DNA from: SLHU01 sp009929975
GTDB taxonomy: Bacteria > Bacillota > Clostridia > Saccharofermentanales > UBA5734
Direction of reading: 5' to 3'
Assembly (NCBI GenBank): GCA_040776905.1
Contig: JAXGZQ010000003.1
Location: 62,001 to 126,000 of the forward strand
DNA length: 64,000 nucleotides
Of the stretch, positions 17,504-26,344 are shown piece by piece (the stretch's first letter is position 1; every line of letters begins with the position of its first letter). The notes beneath the pieces are model-generated. The model searched no databases, had not been told where the DNA came from, and worked only from the letters and a program-made list of their open reading frames with translations. A program made the position numbers and the translations under genes.

Positions 17504-19108
17504 TCAGGTGAAATCAAGCAGCGAAACGCGCAAAACTCCGTCGATGCCCTGAAGTGCGGCCAGGGTCTCCGGATCGACCGGTGAATCGACTGAAATGAAG
17601 CTCTGGGCCCGCTCCTTCTCTTCCTTGCGGCTCCAGCGCAGGGTCGCGATATTGATCTGCCGCTCGCCGAGCAGGGTTCCGACCCGGCCGATGACACCTG
17701 GTACATCCTGGTTTTGAACCGCGATCACATAAGGTGACAGTTCAAAATCCATGTGATAGCCGAAGAAGTCGACCAGCAGCTGCATATCACGGCCGAGAAC
17801 CGTGCCGGAGACCGACAATTCCTTATCATCGGTCAGAAAACGGACGGTAATCAGGTTGGTGTATTTTTTCAACTCCGTCGTCCGGCTGGAGATAACCTCG
17901 ACCCCCATCTGGCGAACCGCCTGGCGGGCATTGACAAAGCTGATCCGCTCGCTGGTGGTGCTTGAAACGAACCCCTTGAGAACCGACAGTGCCAGCAGGC
18001 TGGTGTCAGACCGGGCAATCTCGCCGGAACAGATGATCTCAATGGTATGTACTCTGGCGTTTTCCGCCTGATAATAAATCTTGCCGAGTTTTTCCGACAG
18101 CAGGACATAGGGTTTCATATCTGCCAGATCCCCACTGATCTCCGGCATATTGATCGCTCCAACCAGCTGTCCCTTGAGGGCACTGGCAACCAGTTCTGTC
18201 ACAGCCGTACCGACATTGGTATTGGCCTCATGCGTCGACGCGCCGAGATGCGGTGTGACCACGCAGTTCGGATGATTCAGAAGCGGGTTCTGGTAATGCT
18301 GTTCACCCGGTGCCTTGTCATAACTCGGCTCCTGATCAAACACATCGATTCCGGCTGCTGCCACCTGGCCGCTGACCAGAGCGTCATACAAAGCGGTCTC
18401 ATTGACCAGGCCGCCGCGTGCCGCGTTGATGATCCTGACACCTTTGCGGCACATCGCCAGCTGCGGCGCGTCGATCATATTATGAGTCTCTTTGGTTTTC
18501 GGTGTATGCAAGGTGATCAGATCGGACTGGATCAGCAGATCTTCCAATTGATCACAACGGCAGACACCGACTTTTTCGAACCGTTCAGTCGCGATATACG
18601 GATCATAGACAACGACTTTCATGCCGATCCCCTTGAGTTTTCGCGCGACAATCGAACCGATACGGCCCATTCCAATGATGCCGGCGGTTTTTCCCTCCAG
18701 TTCATGACCGATCATCGACCCGCGGCGGAAATCATCCTCACGAGCGCGCTGATTGGCCAGGCAGATATTGCGGAATGCCGCGAAGGCCAGACCCACGGCC
18801 AGCTCAGCCGCCGCCATGATATTGGCTTCGGGTGTATTGACGGCCAGAATGCCTTTTTCCGTACAGGCATCAACGTCAATGTTGTCAATTCCATTGCCGG
18901 CCCGGCCAACGACTTTCAGGCCGGCGGCGTGACTGAGCAGCGAACGGTCGACCTGGGTCACGCTCCGGACAATCAGTCCGTCATAAGGCGCGATGACCTG
19001 CTCAATCTCAGCCTGAGTGAGGCCAAGTTTGACATCAACCGTGAATCCCTGCTCTTTCAGGTATTCAACGCTTTCTGCCGCGATTTTTTCCGTTATCAGA
19101 ATTCTCAT
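17504..19108 (-). CDS. serA: D-3-phosphoglycerate dehydrogenase
   Basis: First enzyme of serine synthesis: oxidises 3-phosphoglycerate to 3-phosphohydroxypyruvate with NAD. The 534-residue protein is the long form. A catalytic and NAD domain has TAGIIGMGRIGSIVARKLKG near 140-160, INAARGGLVNE and TPHLGAST with the catalytic His. An intervening (ASB-type) domain and a C-terminal ACT domain follow (IAVQNQDVPGVIGRVGTLLG near 460), which in relatives binds serine for feedback inhibition. GGAGGTTACCAT precedes the ATG. The upstream LysM/PP2C-like gene stops 35 bases before it on the same strand, so the two may share a transcript. No serC or serB is present in the window. Confidence 0.96.
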   Translation of the reverse strand: MRILITEKIAAESVEYLKEQGFTVDVKLGLTQAEIEQVIAPYDGLIVRSVTQVDRSLLSHAAGLKVVGRAGNGIDNIDVDACTEKGILAVNTPEANIMAAAELAVGLAFAAFRNICLANQRAREDDFRRGSMIGHELEGKTAGIIGMGRIGSIVARKLKGIGMKVVVYDPYIATERFEKVGVCRCDQLEDLLIQSDLITLHTPKTKETHNMIDAPQLAMCRKGVRIINAARGGLVNETALYDALVSGQVAAAGIDVFDQEPSYDKAPGEQHYQNPLLNHPNCVVTPHLGASTHEANTNVGTAVTELVASALKGQLVGAINMPEISGDLADMKPYVLLSEKLGKIYYQAENARVHTIEIICSGEIARSDTSLLALSVLKGFVSSTTSERISFVNARQAVRQMGVEVISSRTTELKKYTNLITVRFLTDDKELSVSGTVLGRDMQLLVDFFGYHMDFELSPYVIAVQNQDVPGVIGRVGTLLGERQINIATLRWSRKEEKERAQSFISVDSPVDPETLAALQGIDGVLRVSLLDFT

Positions 19109-19143
19109 ATGGTAACCTCCATGCTCTTGATTCGAAACGGGGC

Positions 19144-20724
19144 TTATGGAACGGCGGGGATGGTCAGGATATCACCGGGGAAAATCATCTCCGGATCAAT
19201 GATATCGTTGGCATCGAGTATCGCGTCGACCATCAACTCAACATCACGGCCCGGATAGAAACGGTTGGCGATCGCCCAGAGGGATTCTCCACTCTGTACG
19301 GTATAGGTGGTCGGCAATGTGACCGGGCTGTTCACTGTCGTCGTGGTCGTTGTGGTCGTTGTCGTGGTCTCGGAGGTCGTCGGTTCCGCTGTCGTTGTTT
19401 CTGACGTCGGTACTGTGGTCTCCGGCGGTGTCGTATCCGATGTCGTATCTGACGACTCGTCAGTCGAACTGTCAGACGGTTCCTGGCTTGATTCAGACTC
19501 ACTGGTGGACGGTCCGGTCTGTGAAGGGGCTGTCGTAACCCCGGCACCCTCAGTTGTGGCAAGGGTTGTGATCGTGGTGGTCTGAGGTTCGTCATCACCG
19601 CCGAACAGCATGTTGTAGATCGCGAACAGGCTGCCGATACAAACAGCCGCGATGATCAGATAAAACGCGATTCGCCGTCCGCGGCCCTCGGCCGCGTAGC
19701 CGTCATAGGCAGCCTCATCATATTCATCATAGGCATCATCCTCAAGCACAGGAACCGGATCACCGTGCGGAGATGCCGCCAGATCGCCCGGATCGGCCGC
19801 CGCTGCCACCGCTGCCGGTGCGGCTGCTGCGGCGGCCGATGCTTTTTTACTGGCCGGGGCAGCTGCATGTGTGGCGACGGTCCGGTGAAAACCCGTCATC
19901 ATTTCCGAGGTTGAGCGGCCGGTGCCGAAACGGCCGGTGCGATCTGCCGACATGATGCTTTCGACAAATCCGATCATGAACTGCATCGGAACACCCGGCA
20001 GTCTGGACGCCGCTTCATCAACAATCAGACCGGCCGCATCTGCCTGATCTTCTGCTTCATAGAGAAGGCGCAGAACATCGCGCTGGCCCAGAGCGTCCAT
20101 GATTTCCTTATTGCAGATGATGACACAGTCATCGAGCTGCAGCTGGGCGATATTGGAATAGCGGACCGTTCCGGCGATCCCCGCACAATAGACATCCATG
20201 CCGCTCACGGGCCGGCCCTGCATGTCAACGGCCTCAAGGGGAAAATCGTCTGAGGTCAGCGGATACAGGACATCGCCGCGATAAAGATAAGCGCAGGCAT
20301 TTCCCATCGTGACGGCAGCCAGTTCAGAATCCCGAACGACCAGGCCGGCAAAATAAGGCTGCAGGACGCCTTCATGCTGCAGTGTGATCCGTCCGGCAAC
20401 ATGGACGGCACATTCAGCCAGATCATTGATTTCATTATCGATATTACGACCGGGTTGGCGAACATCGGCCTGGACACGATCGAGTGCCTTGCGAACTCTG
20501 GCATTACCGGTTTCAGCCGACTGGCCGCCGGATAACGATGCGTAAACGGAATAGAAAAAACCGCGGTCCTCGCGATCAAGCGTGATATCCGCTGAATCAC
20601 GGTCCCGGCGTCCCGGCATTCTTCCATCCAGATAAAAACCCGGATTGGCGCCTGAGGCAGGATAGTAACGAGCCGCTACGGATGTCGCCAACCGTGTCAG
20701 CGCGGCGCGGGGTGATTTCGCCAT
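19144..20724 (-). CDS. degenerate PP2C-like domain - transmembrane - LysM protein
   Basis: A 526-residue single-pass protein with an unusual order of parts. Residues about 15-260 resemble a PP2C (Stp1-like) phosphatase fold, but the metal-site motifs are lost: the usual DGMGG is YASLSGG (61-67), GDSRAY is GNACAY (141-146) and the SDGL motif is NKEIM (205-209). An Ala-rich and acidic linker follows, then one transmembrane helix (about 352-374). Next comes a Thr/Ser-rich stretch of roughly 90 residues including 11 consecutive Thr, and finally a C-terminal LysM domain (TYTVQSGESLWAIANRFYPG, PGDILTIPAVP). There is no N-terminal signal, so the PP2C-like part should be cytoplasmic and LysM extracellular, bound to peptidoglycan. 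The ATG at 20724 follows AGGGAGG. I know of no named family with exactly this layout. Confidence 0.82.
   Translation of the reverse strand: MAKSPRAALTRLATSVAARYYPASGANPGFYLDGRMPGRRDRDSADITLDREDRGFFYSVYASLSGGQSAETGNARVRKALDRVQADVRQPGRNIDNEINDLAECAVHVAGRITLQHEGVLQPYFAGLVVRDSELAAVTMGNACAYLYRGDVLYPLTSDDFPLEAVDMQGRPVSGMDVYCAGIAGTVRYSNIAQLQLDDCVIICNKEIMDALGQRDVLRLLYEAEDQADAAGLIVDEAASRLPGVPMQFMIGFVESIMSADRTGRFGTGRSTSEMMTGFHRTVATHAAAPASKKASAAAAAAPAAVAAAADPGDLAASPHGDPVPVLEDDAYDEYDEAAYDGYAAEGRGRRIAFYLIIAAVCIGSLFAIYNMLFGGDDEPQTTTITTLATTEGAGVTTAPSQTGPSTSESESSQEPSDSSTDESSDTTSDTTPPETTVPTSETTTAEPTTSETTTTTTTTTTTVNSPVTLPTTYTVQSGESLWAIANRFYPGRDVELMVDAILDANDIIDPEMIFPGDILTIPAVP
19336..19368 (-). repeat. simple-sequence tract encoding the poly-Thr run
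   Basis: Degenerate GTNGTN-type triplet repeat (ACN on the coding strand) inside the pseudophosphatase-LysM gene. It could change length by slippage, altering the extracellular linker in steps of one residue. Confidence 0.6.
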
Positions 20725-20834
20725 ATGTGCTGGCCTCCCTGTTAAATTGATCACTGTGCCACAGTCCTGATATTGACAGGCGGCAGCCCGGAGCTGCCAG
20801 TATGAAGAGGCACAGCGACATTGATACGCAATAC

Positions 20835-20843
20835 ATTATAGCA
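20835..20843 (-). promoter_or_regulatory. extended -10 promoter for the PP2C-like/LysM gene
   Basis: Minus strand TGC-TATAAT, a perfect extended -10 about 110 bases before the start at 20724 and just past the cca stop. The leader contains a small hairpin GGCAGC/GCTGCC at 20782-20798. No good -35 box at 17 bases. Confidence 0.55.
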
Positions 20844-20851
20844 TACGCCTG

Positions 20852-22261
20852 TCAAAGCGAATGTGACAGATTATTATCATTTCCTGACAGATCTGATGGC
20901 CGTTTGCCGGCGATCCGGCCGGCCAGCCGCAGCAGATCAGCGCGCGTGACGGGACCGGGCTGACGCAGAGCATGAGACAACAGGCGTTCAAGGACCGTCT
21001 GCAGTTCAGGTCCCTGCCTGAAACCGGCCGCCAGAAGATCATTGCCGCGAATGGCGAGATCTGTCACGGCCAGCGGAATCCGGTCGATCAGCTGTAAAGC
21101 CTGCGCATTACGCGGTCCTGCATCAGGAATCAGCTCAAGCTGGTCACAGATTCCAGCCGCCTGCTCAATCAGGCTGCGGAGTGCCGACCGGGAACGGTTG
21201 GTACCACGGCGATGCAGTAATCTGAGCAGGCCGGCTAACTGTCGGCGCGCGGTCTCCGCTGTCGCCGCTTGATCCACCGATGTGATCACCAGAAGTCCGA
21301 GCCAATAAAGAATCAACAGTGCGTCCTCACTGACTTTTCTTGCCAGGCGGCCTTCTGAAACCAGACGCTTGCGCCAATCAGACAGCGTCCGCCCATCCGA
21401 CCATTCTCTGATGTCCACATCCCGGATCGTCCCATCCTGATCGGGCGCGGCGCAGGTAAGGATCAGCAGCAGCGCGACCAGTTCAGCTTCAGTCCGGTCG
21501 GGGCGGCTGAGCGCCGCGATCGGCTCCGTCAGGCTTCGCCGGGAACGGAGCGGTCCGAACAGGCCCTGGACAGCCGTTTCCAGAACACCGGTCCGCGCGA
21601 ACGGGATCATGCGGACCGGATAACGTGATGTCATCGACTTGCGCAGTTCACTCCAGACACGTTCGCGACTCAATTGATTAATTCGCCAGGCCTGGCGGCC
21701 AGCCGCCGCGACCGTGTCGTCTGTCGCGGTCAGGTCAAGTGCCGCGCAGAACCGCAGTGCGCGCAGGAGGCGCAGGCCGTCTTCACTGAAGCGCAGATCG
21801 GGATCACCGACACAGCGCAGTACGCGTCGTCCGAGATCCTGCTGTCCCTGTGCCGGATCAAAAAGACCTCGTTGTGGATGCCAGGCCATGCTGTTTATCG
21901 TAAAATCCCGCCGCAGGAGATCTGTCTGGATATCCGAATGAAAAACCACCTGATCCGGCCGCCGGCCATCTGAATACTCCGACTCACTGCGAAATGTGGT
22001 GACCTCCACAGGATGACGATTGATCAGGACTGTGACCGTCCCATGACGGTAGCCAGTCATGATGTGATGGTCAAACAACCGGGTGACCTGATCCGGTCTG
22101 GCGTCCGTCGCGATGTCATAATCCTGCGGCACCGCGCCCTGAAGCAGATCACGAACACATCCGCCGACCAGCCAGGCCTGATGTCCATTTGTCTCAAGTA
22201 TCGTAATCACCTCGAGGACATATGCGGGAATATGTGAAATCAACTGCTGTGGTGAAATCAT
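20852..22261 (-). CDS. cca: CCA tRNA nucleotidyltransferase
   Basis: Class II CCA-adding enzyme or poly(A) polymerase family member, 469 residues, which adds or repairs the 3' CCA of tRNAs. The nucleotidyltransferase core is clear: WLVGGCVRDLLQG (30-42) with the metal-binding DYDIATDA (47-54). The nucleotide-selecting motif RRDFTINSMAW is near 116 and the neck motif RFSEDGLRLLRALRF near 160. The C-terminal half is helical and diverged, with no HD phosphohydrolase motif seen. All three tRNAs in this window already encode CCA, so the enzyme would act in repair or on other tRNAs. It is divergent from the RCC1-repeat gene and lies upstream of the PP2C-like/LysM gene, which has its own promoter. 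Confidence 0.93.
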   Translation of the reverse strand: MISPQQLISHIPAYVLEVITILETNGHQAWLVGGCVRDLLQGAVPQDYDIATDARPDQVTRLFDHHIMTGYRHGTVTVLINRHPVEVTTFRSESEYSDGRRPDQVVFHSDIQTDLLRRDFTINSMAWHPQRGLFDPAQGQQDLGRRVLRCVGDPDLRFSEDGLRLLRALRFCAALDLTATDDTVAAAGRQAWRINQLSRERVWSELRKSMTSRYPVRMIPFARTGVLETAVQGLFGPLRSRRSLTEPIAALSRPDRTEAELVALLLILTCAAPDQDGTIRDVDIREWSDGRTLSDWRKRLVSEGRLARKVSEDALLILYWLGLLVITSVDQAATAETARRQLAGLLRLLHRRGTNRSRSALRSLIEQAAGICDQLELIPDAGPRNAQALQLIDRIPLAVTDLAIRGNDLLAAGFRQGPELQTVLERLLSHALRQPGPVTRADLLRLAGRIAGKRPSDLSGNDNNLSHSL

Positions 22262-22282
22262 GGCATGAATATCTCCCGTTGT

Positions 22283-22311
22283 TTGCCAGTTGCCTCTGTG
22301 TTTGCTATGAT
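22283..22311 (+). promoter_or_regulatory. promoter of the RCC1-repeat gene
   Basis: TTGCCA, 17-base spacer, TATGAT, with a TGC extension directly before the -10 hexamer. Both hexamers match 5/6. About 95 bases before the start codon. Confidence 0.7.
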
Positions 22312-22406
22312 CGGTTTGTTAGTCAAGTACTGAGCACTGATCTTCTTTTTCTCATCATATCACATGCAGCCGGGCATCGCGGTGCACCGGTTTTAGGGTA
22401 AACCAT

Positions 22407-24383
22407 ATGCGTAAGGATCGACTCACTATCAGCACCGGCGTGATCAGCATCATCACGCTGGCTGCCATGTTTCTCATGTTGATGCCATTTCAAATAATGG
22501 CTGCGGATCAGCCGGCCAGGGAGCTGGTCCAGGGTCCTGTTCAGCCTGTCCCGCCAGCTGGCCGGGTGGTCAAGATGGCTGCCGGTCTAACGCATAGCGG
22601 AATGATCCAATATGATGGATCTGTCTGGCTCTGGGGTGATAATCGCTTCGGCCAGGCCGGACAGGCGGATCAGGATTTCGTTGAGCAGCCGCAGCGGCTT
22701 CAGCTGTTTGACAAAGCCGTCGATCTCAGTCTTGGTTTCTATCACACGCTGATTCTGGGTGAAAGTGGCAATGTCTACGCGCTTGGAAGAAATACTTTGG
22801 GTCAACTCGGCCGGTCTGACATGACCGGAACCAGCCGGCCGGTCCGGGTAGCCCAGCTGCCGTTCATTACCTCCATCTCGGCCGGTTCCCTCCATTCGCT
22901 GGCGCTGGCTGAAGACGGCAGTGTATGGGCATGGGGCAGCAACAGCTTCAGCCAGGTCGGGAAAGTACGTGATGAAGTGATCCGCGATCAGGAGGGCCAG
23001 ACGATCGGCCGCCGGCAGGCGGTTCCGGTCAAGATCGTCGAAAAAGACGCGGTCGCGATTGCCGCGGGCGGCCACCATTCGCTTTATCTCGACCGATCCG
23101 GCCAGGTGTACGCCTGGGGAGCGAACGAACGCGGACAGCTGGGTCTGACTGAAGTGGCAGAACAAGGTGTCCCTCAGCAGATCGACGGATTGAAGCCGGT
23201 CGTCTCTTTTTCGGCAGGTTATCAGCATAATCTGGCGGTCGTCAAAATCGAGGGCCGGCCGGACCAGCTCTATGCCTGGGGTGATCATTCCCTCGGTCAG
23301 ACAGGCACAGGCCTTCCAGTCAGCGAAGACGCGATGATTTCCACGCCGCAGATCATCGACTGGCAATCCCGCTGTCCTGATCCGGAAATGACAATGTCCA
23401 TCGACTTGATTGCCGCGGGCGCAGCCCATTCCGCCCTGCTGGCCAGAGCTCCTGATCAGAAAAACGGCCGGTCTGACCGCCAATATCTGCTGATGTGGGG
23501 CGACAACAGCAGCATCCAGCTCAGTTCACAGATCACCAGTGATGGATCGGCGGTTCCTGTTCTTCTCACCGTCCAGGCAGATGAGCACCAGGGATCCGCG
23601 TTCAGGGTGATGGACAGCCTCGCCCTGGGCGGCAGCCACACGCTCATTCTCAGCAGCCGTGGCCTGGCAGCCGTCACCGGGCTCAATGACCAGTATCAGA
23701 CAGGAATGCCGGCGGCCGGCAAAATTGCCGGATTCCAGCCGCTTATCATTGAGGATATGATCAAGCCCGCATTCATCGATAACAGTATGATCACAGCCAC
23801 ATGGAAGTCATCGGCGAATCAGCTGACCATTAAATGGCCGGCGGCCTACGATAACCACGACCTGCAGGTTGATTATCAAGTCAGGATCAGTGACCGGCAT
23901 CGTCTGCTGGAGATGATTGAAACCCGATCGTCTCCGGTTGTGTTTGAGGGATTGGATCCGCAGACAGATCTGGAGATCACTGTCTCGGTTCGGGACCAGG
24001 CCCATCGGAGCCTGCCGGATCAGGAACTGAGCCGGTTGACGGCGTATTGGCTGCCGGTCGGAACCAGCCCGGATTCTGATGAAGCGGCGCAATGGCCGGA
24101 CGGAATTCAGACGACCGACTATGCGGCCGATCAACAGCTGCACCAATGGCGGCCGATCGCAGGGACAAATTTCGAGCCGCTGGAAGTCCCCTGGAGTCTA
24201 AACGAGTATTATGGCGAAATTGTTATCGCACCACCGTGCCAACCGATACTTCCGCTGCTGCTTGCTTCAGCGGGCATCATCGGTCTGCTCACACTGATCG
24301 GCCTGCTCAGACGAAAAAAACAGCGCAGAAACAGATCAGAGCGGGAGGCTGCCGGTAAGGAGAATACTGACACTGATCAGTGA
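22407..24383 (+). CDS. surface-anchored RCC1-repeat protein
   Basis: A 658-residue predicted cell-surface protein. An N-terminal signal peptide (hydrophobic core about 11-30, ending IMAADQ) leads into at least six RCC1-type beta-propeller repeats between about 55 and 420. Each has the pattern SAG..HSLAL..DGSVWAWG.N..GQ.G. A fibronectin-III-like segment (about 440-540, KPAFIDNSMITATWK onward) follows, then a spacer and one C-terminal transmembrane helix (about 615-637) with a basic tail. Bacterial RCC1 repeats usually serve as binding scaffolds; the ligand is unknown. A good promoter lies upstream. The last 48 bases of the gene overlap the 3' end of the converging DUF2207 gene. Confidence 0.85.
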   Translation: MRKDRLTISTGVISIITLAAMFLMLMPFQIMAADQPARELVQGPVQPVPPAGRVVKMAAGLTHSGMIQYDGSVWLWGDNRFGQAGQADQDFVEQPQRLQLFDKAVDLSLGFYHTLILGESGNVYALGRNTLGQLGRSDMTGTSRPVRVAQLPFITSISAGSLHSLALAEDGSVWAWGSNSFSQVGKVRDEVIRDQEGQTIGRRQAVPVKIVEKDAVAIAAGGHHSLYLDRSGQVYAWGANERGQLGLTEVAEQGVPQQIDGLKPVVSFSAGYQHNLAVVKIEGRPDQLYAWGDHSLGQTGTGLPVSEDAMISTPQIIDWQSRCPDPEMTMSIDLIAAGAAHSALLARAPDQKNGRSDRQYLLMWGDNSSIQLSSQITSDGSAVPVLLTVQADEHQGSAFRVMDSLALGGSHTLILSSRGLAAVTGLNDQYQTGMPAAGKIAGFQPLIIEDMIKPAFIDNSMITATWKSSANQLTIKWPAAYDNHDLQVDYQVRISDRHRLLEMIETRSSPVVFEGLDPQTDLEITVSVRDQAHRSLPDQELSRLTAYWLPVGTSPDSDEAAQWPDGIQTTDYAADQQLHQWRPIAGTNFEPLEVPWSLNEYYGEIVIAPPCQPILPLLLASAGIIGLLTLIGLLRRKKQRRNRSEREAAGKENTDTDQ

Positions 24384-26126
24384 TTCCATCACCTGCAGGT
24401 CATCCTGAAGCCGGTCGACACCTTCCTGCCATGATCCGGACTCAGGTATCGTTGATAAACGATTCCATTCCGTCAGGCCAGGATCACTTTCAACACTGCC
24501 GGACCATGACCGTAAATGCTTGAGCAGGCGTTTTTCGGATCCAGTGGCAATTGATGCCGGCAGTGCCCGCGCGAAAAAAGACAGATCTGCTGGAGCCGGC
24601 AATCGCCAGGGGGTGCGGATCGCCCGGCGGATCGCCTGTGTTCTGGCATATTGTTCACAGCCGCTGGCAGTCAGACGTCGGAGCAGCAACCCATAGACGA
24701 GAAATCCCGCCGCCGGAACCAGAAGCCAGAAACCGGCCGGACTCTCCATCAACACGACAATGACAAAGACCAGCAGTGAATACAGACCTGCCAGCGCTCT
24801 CGAAATCCAGCGGCCGGTCCGGGTTCTTCGCTCATCAATCAGGGCATCATCCGCAAGGACATCTTCTGTCAGCCAGATGAACTGCTGAAAATAGGCACGG
24901 AACTCGTCGCTCATTTCCGGACGGCGTGCATATGCGCGAAGCTCAGAAATTGAAAAGCGGTCGCTCACGGCGATATGGTCAAACAACCAGGCAATCAGAT
25001 AAATCTCATAGGCGCGGGTCAGTCCGGATAACGCAGCCGATTCAGTGTCTCTGACGAATATGAATCCTTCACGCCGGAGGACGCCTCGGCGGACGAGATC
25101 AAGCAAGGTCGCCAGCAGGATCCTGGCATATCGTTTCCGCCGCAGCAATTGGGCCAGCAGCGCGGGCGGCAGATCCTCAGGGATGTCATGACTTATCTTC
25201 TTCCGGTATACAACCGCCGATTCATGGTCATAACGCCAATACAGCCAGACAAAAAACGCGGCGGCGGCCAGCAGCAGCAAAGCGATGAGCAGCTGGCTGG
25301 AGACCGTCTGCTCCGACTGAGCCTGACGCGCGTTTTCGGCACGGATGCCGGCCAGATGCTCAATCTGTGCCCAGTCAAGTGGCTGTTCGGCGTCAGGCGC
25401 GCCTGGAAATAGTGACAGGTCAAACAACGCGACCAATGTCATCTGTGCCTGGCGCGCTGGAAGCAGTTCTGCCTGATAGACGAACGCATCTGATCGATTC
25501 AGATCACGGGTAAAGGGCTGCCGGCTGATCGGTATTCCCCGGAAATGGACCCGGTCGACCGATTCAATACCTTCAAGGCGGACAGCCAGCGACACAGTTT
25601 CGCGGTCTACCGCACCAAAGCTGGTAAAGAAAGGATAATCGAGCAGTGCCGCGTCGGTCTGACGTGAAACAAGCGGATCGAGTGTATAGCTGATTCGGAT
25701 CTGCCGTGAACTTGACGGCTCAGCCAGGGCTTTTATGATCAGCTCAGCATAGCGCTCCTGATCAGACAGTCGGTAGGTCAGCGGTTGTTGCTGTTCCCCC
25801 TCCGCTTCGTCAGGGAGAATTTCAATCAGAACGGTTTTTTCCTGATTTTGCGTGGTCTCGGAAATCGCGATCTGATCAATTGACAAGGCCATCGTATCAG
25901 CATGTGGGATTTTCAATGTGATCCGGTCAGAGGCTTCCTGATAGGCAAAACAGACGGTTTCAGTTATACCACAGGAGCCGTCAGGTCTTAAGATCAGTTC
26001 GATATCGTACTGACTCACAGATAAAGCCGAAGCAGCGGCGGCCGTGCTTCCAACCGCGCTAAACAGACAGCCTATTATCACAAGCAGAACCAGAATCTTT
26101 GGTCCCGCCAGCCTGTAACTGCGCAT
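24336..26126 (-). CDS. DUF2207 family predicted membrane protein
   Basis: A 596-residue exported membrane protein. A signal peptide (MRSYRLAGPKILVLLVIIGC and on to about residue 31) is followed by an extracellular domain of roughly 220 residues (YDIELILRPDGSCGITETVC), which is the DUF2207 module. Then come a transmembrane helix (LLIALLLLAAAAFFVWLYW), a cytoplasmic region with DIPEDLPPALLAQLLRRKRY typical of the family, and two more hydrophobic helices. The ATG at 26126 is chosen because AAGGAG lies 7 bases upstream and because it gives a proper signal peptide. Function of DUF2207 proteins is unknown. Monocistronic, with an extended -10 promoter at 26155. Confidence 0.82.
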   Translation of the reverse strand: MRSYRLAGPKILVLLVIIGCLFSAVGSTAAAASALSVSQYDIELILRPDGSCGITETVCFAYQEASDRITLKIPHADTMALSIDQIAISETTQNQEKTVLIEILPDEAEGEQQQPLTYRLSDQERYAELIIKALAEPSSSRQIRISYTLDPLVSRQTDAALLDYPFFTSFGAVDRETVSLAVRLEGIESVDRVHFRGIPISRQPFTRDLNRSDAFVYQAELLPARQAQMTLVALFDLSLFPGAPDAEQPLDWAQIEHLAGIRAENARQAQSEQTVSSQLLIALLLLAAAAFFVWLYWRYDHESAVVYRKKISHDIPEDLPPALLAQLLRRKRYARILLATLLDLVRRGVLRREGFIFVRDTESAALSGLTRAYEIYLIAWLFDHIAVSDRFSISELRAYARRPEMSDEFRAYFQQFIWLTEDVLADDALIDERRTRTGRWISRALAGLYSLLVFVIVVLMESPAGFWLLVPAAGFLVYGLLLRRLTASGCEQYARTQAIRRAIRTPWRLPAPADLSFFARALPASIATGSEKRLLKHLRSWSGSVESDPGLTEWNRLSTIPESGSWQEGVDRLQDDLQVMESLISVSILLTGSLPL

Positions 26127-26154
26127 AACAGTCTCCTTATTTTTCATCTGTGCA

Positions 26155-26163
26155 AGTATACCA
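26155..26163 (-). promoter_or_regulatory. extended -10 promoter of the DUF2207 gene
   Basis: Minus strand TGG-TATACT, about 30 bases before the chosen start codon. The -35 region (GTTCAT) is weak. Confidence 0.5.
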
Positions 26164-26305
26164 TAAAGAGAAACCGAATGAACAGTTGCCGGGCGCGATA
26201 CAGCACCTGAGCCGTCTGCTGTGGTCATTTCAAGGTTTATCCCGATTATCTCGAACGGCATCAGACCCGTCAGATTAGCAGGTGGCAAAGCCCGTATTTC
26301 AGACA

Positions 26306-26334
26306 TTGACAAGCCGGTTAATTGAACTTATAAT
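26306..26334 (+). promoter_or_regulatory. consensus promoter of tRNA-Ala
   Basis: TTGACA, 17-base spacer, TATAAT: a perfect 12/12 match. The tRNA begins 11 bases after the -10 box, so the primary transcript should have only a few leader nucleotides. Confidence 0.9.
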
Positions 26335-26344
26335 GGTCACGCTT

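Noticed and set aside
18047..19258. 403-codon open frame on the plus strand opposite serA
   Set aside because: It is antisense to the strongly conserved serA, has no recognisable motif or good ribosome binding site, and such long shadows are common at this GC content and codon bias.
19307..19585. Val/Ser-rich open frame opposite the Thr-rich linker
   Set aside because: It is only the reverse complement of the simple-sequence tract that encodes poly-Thr on the minus strand.
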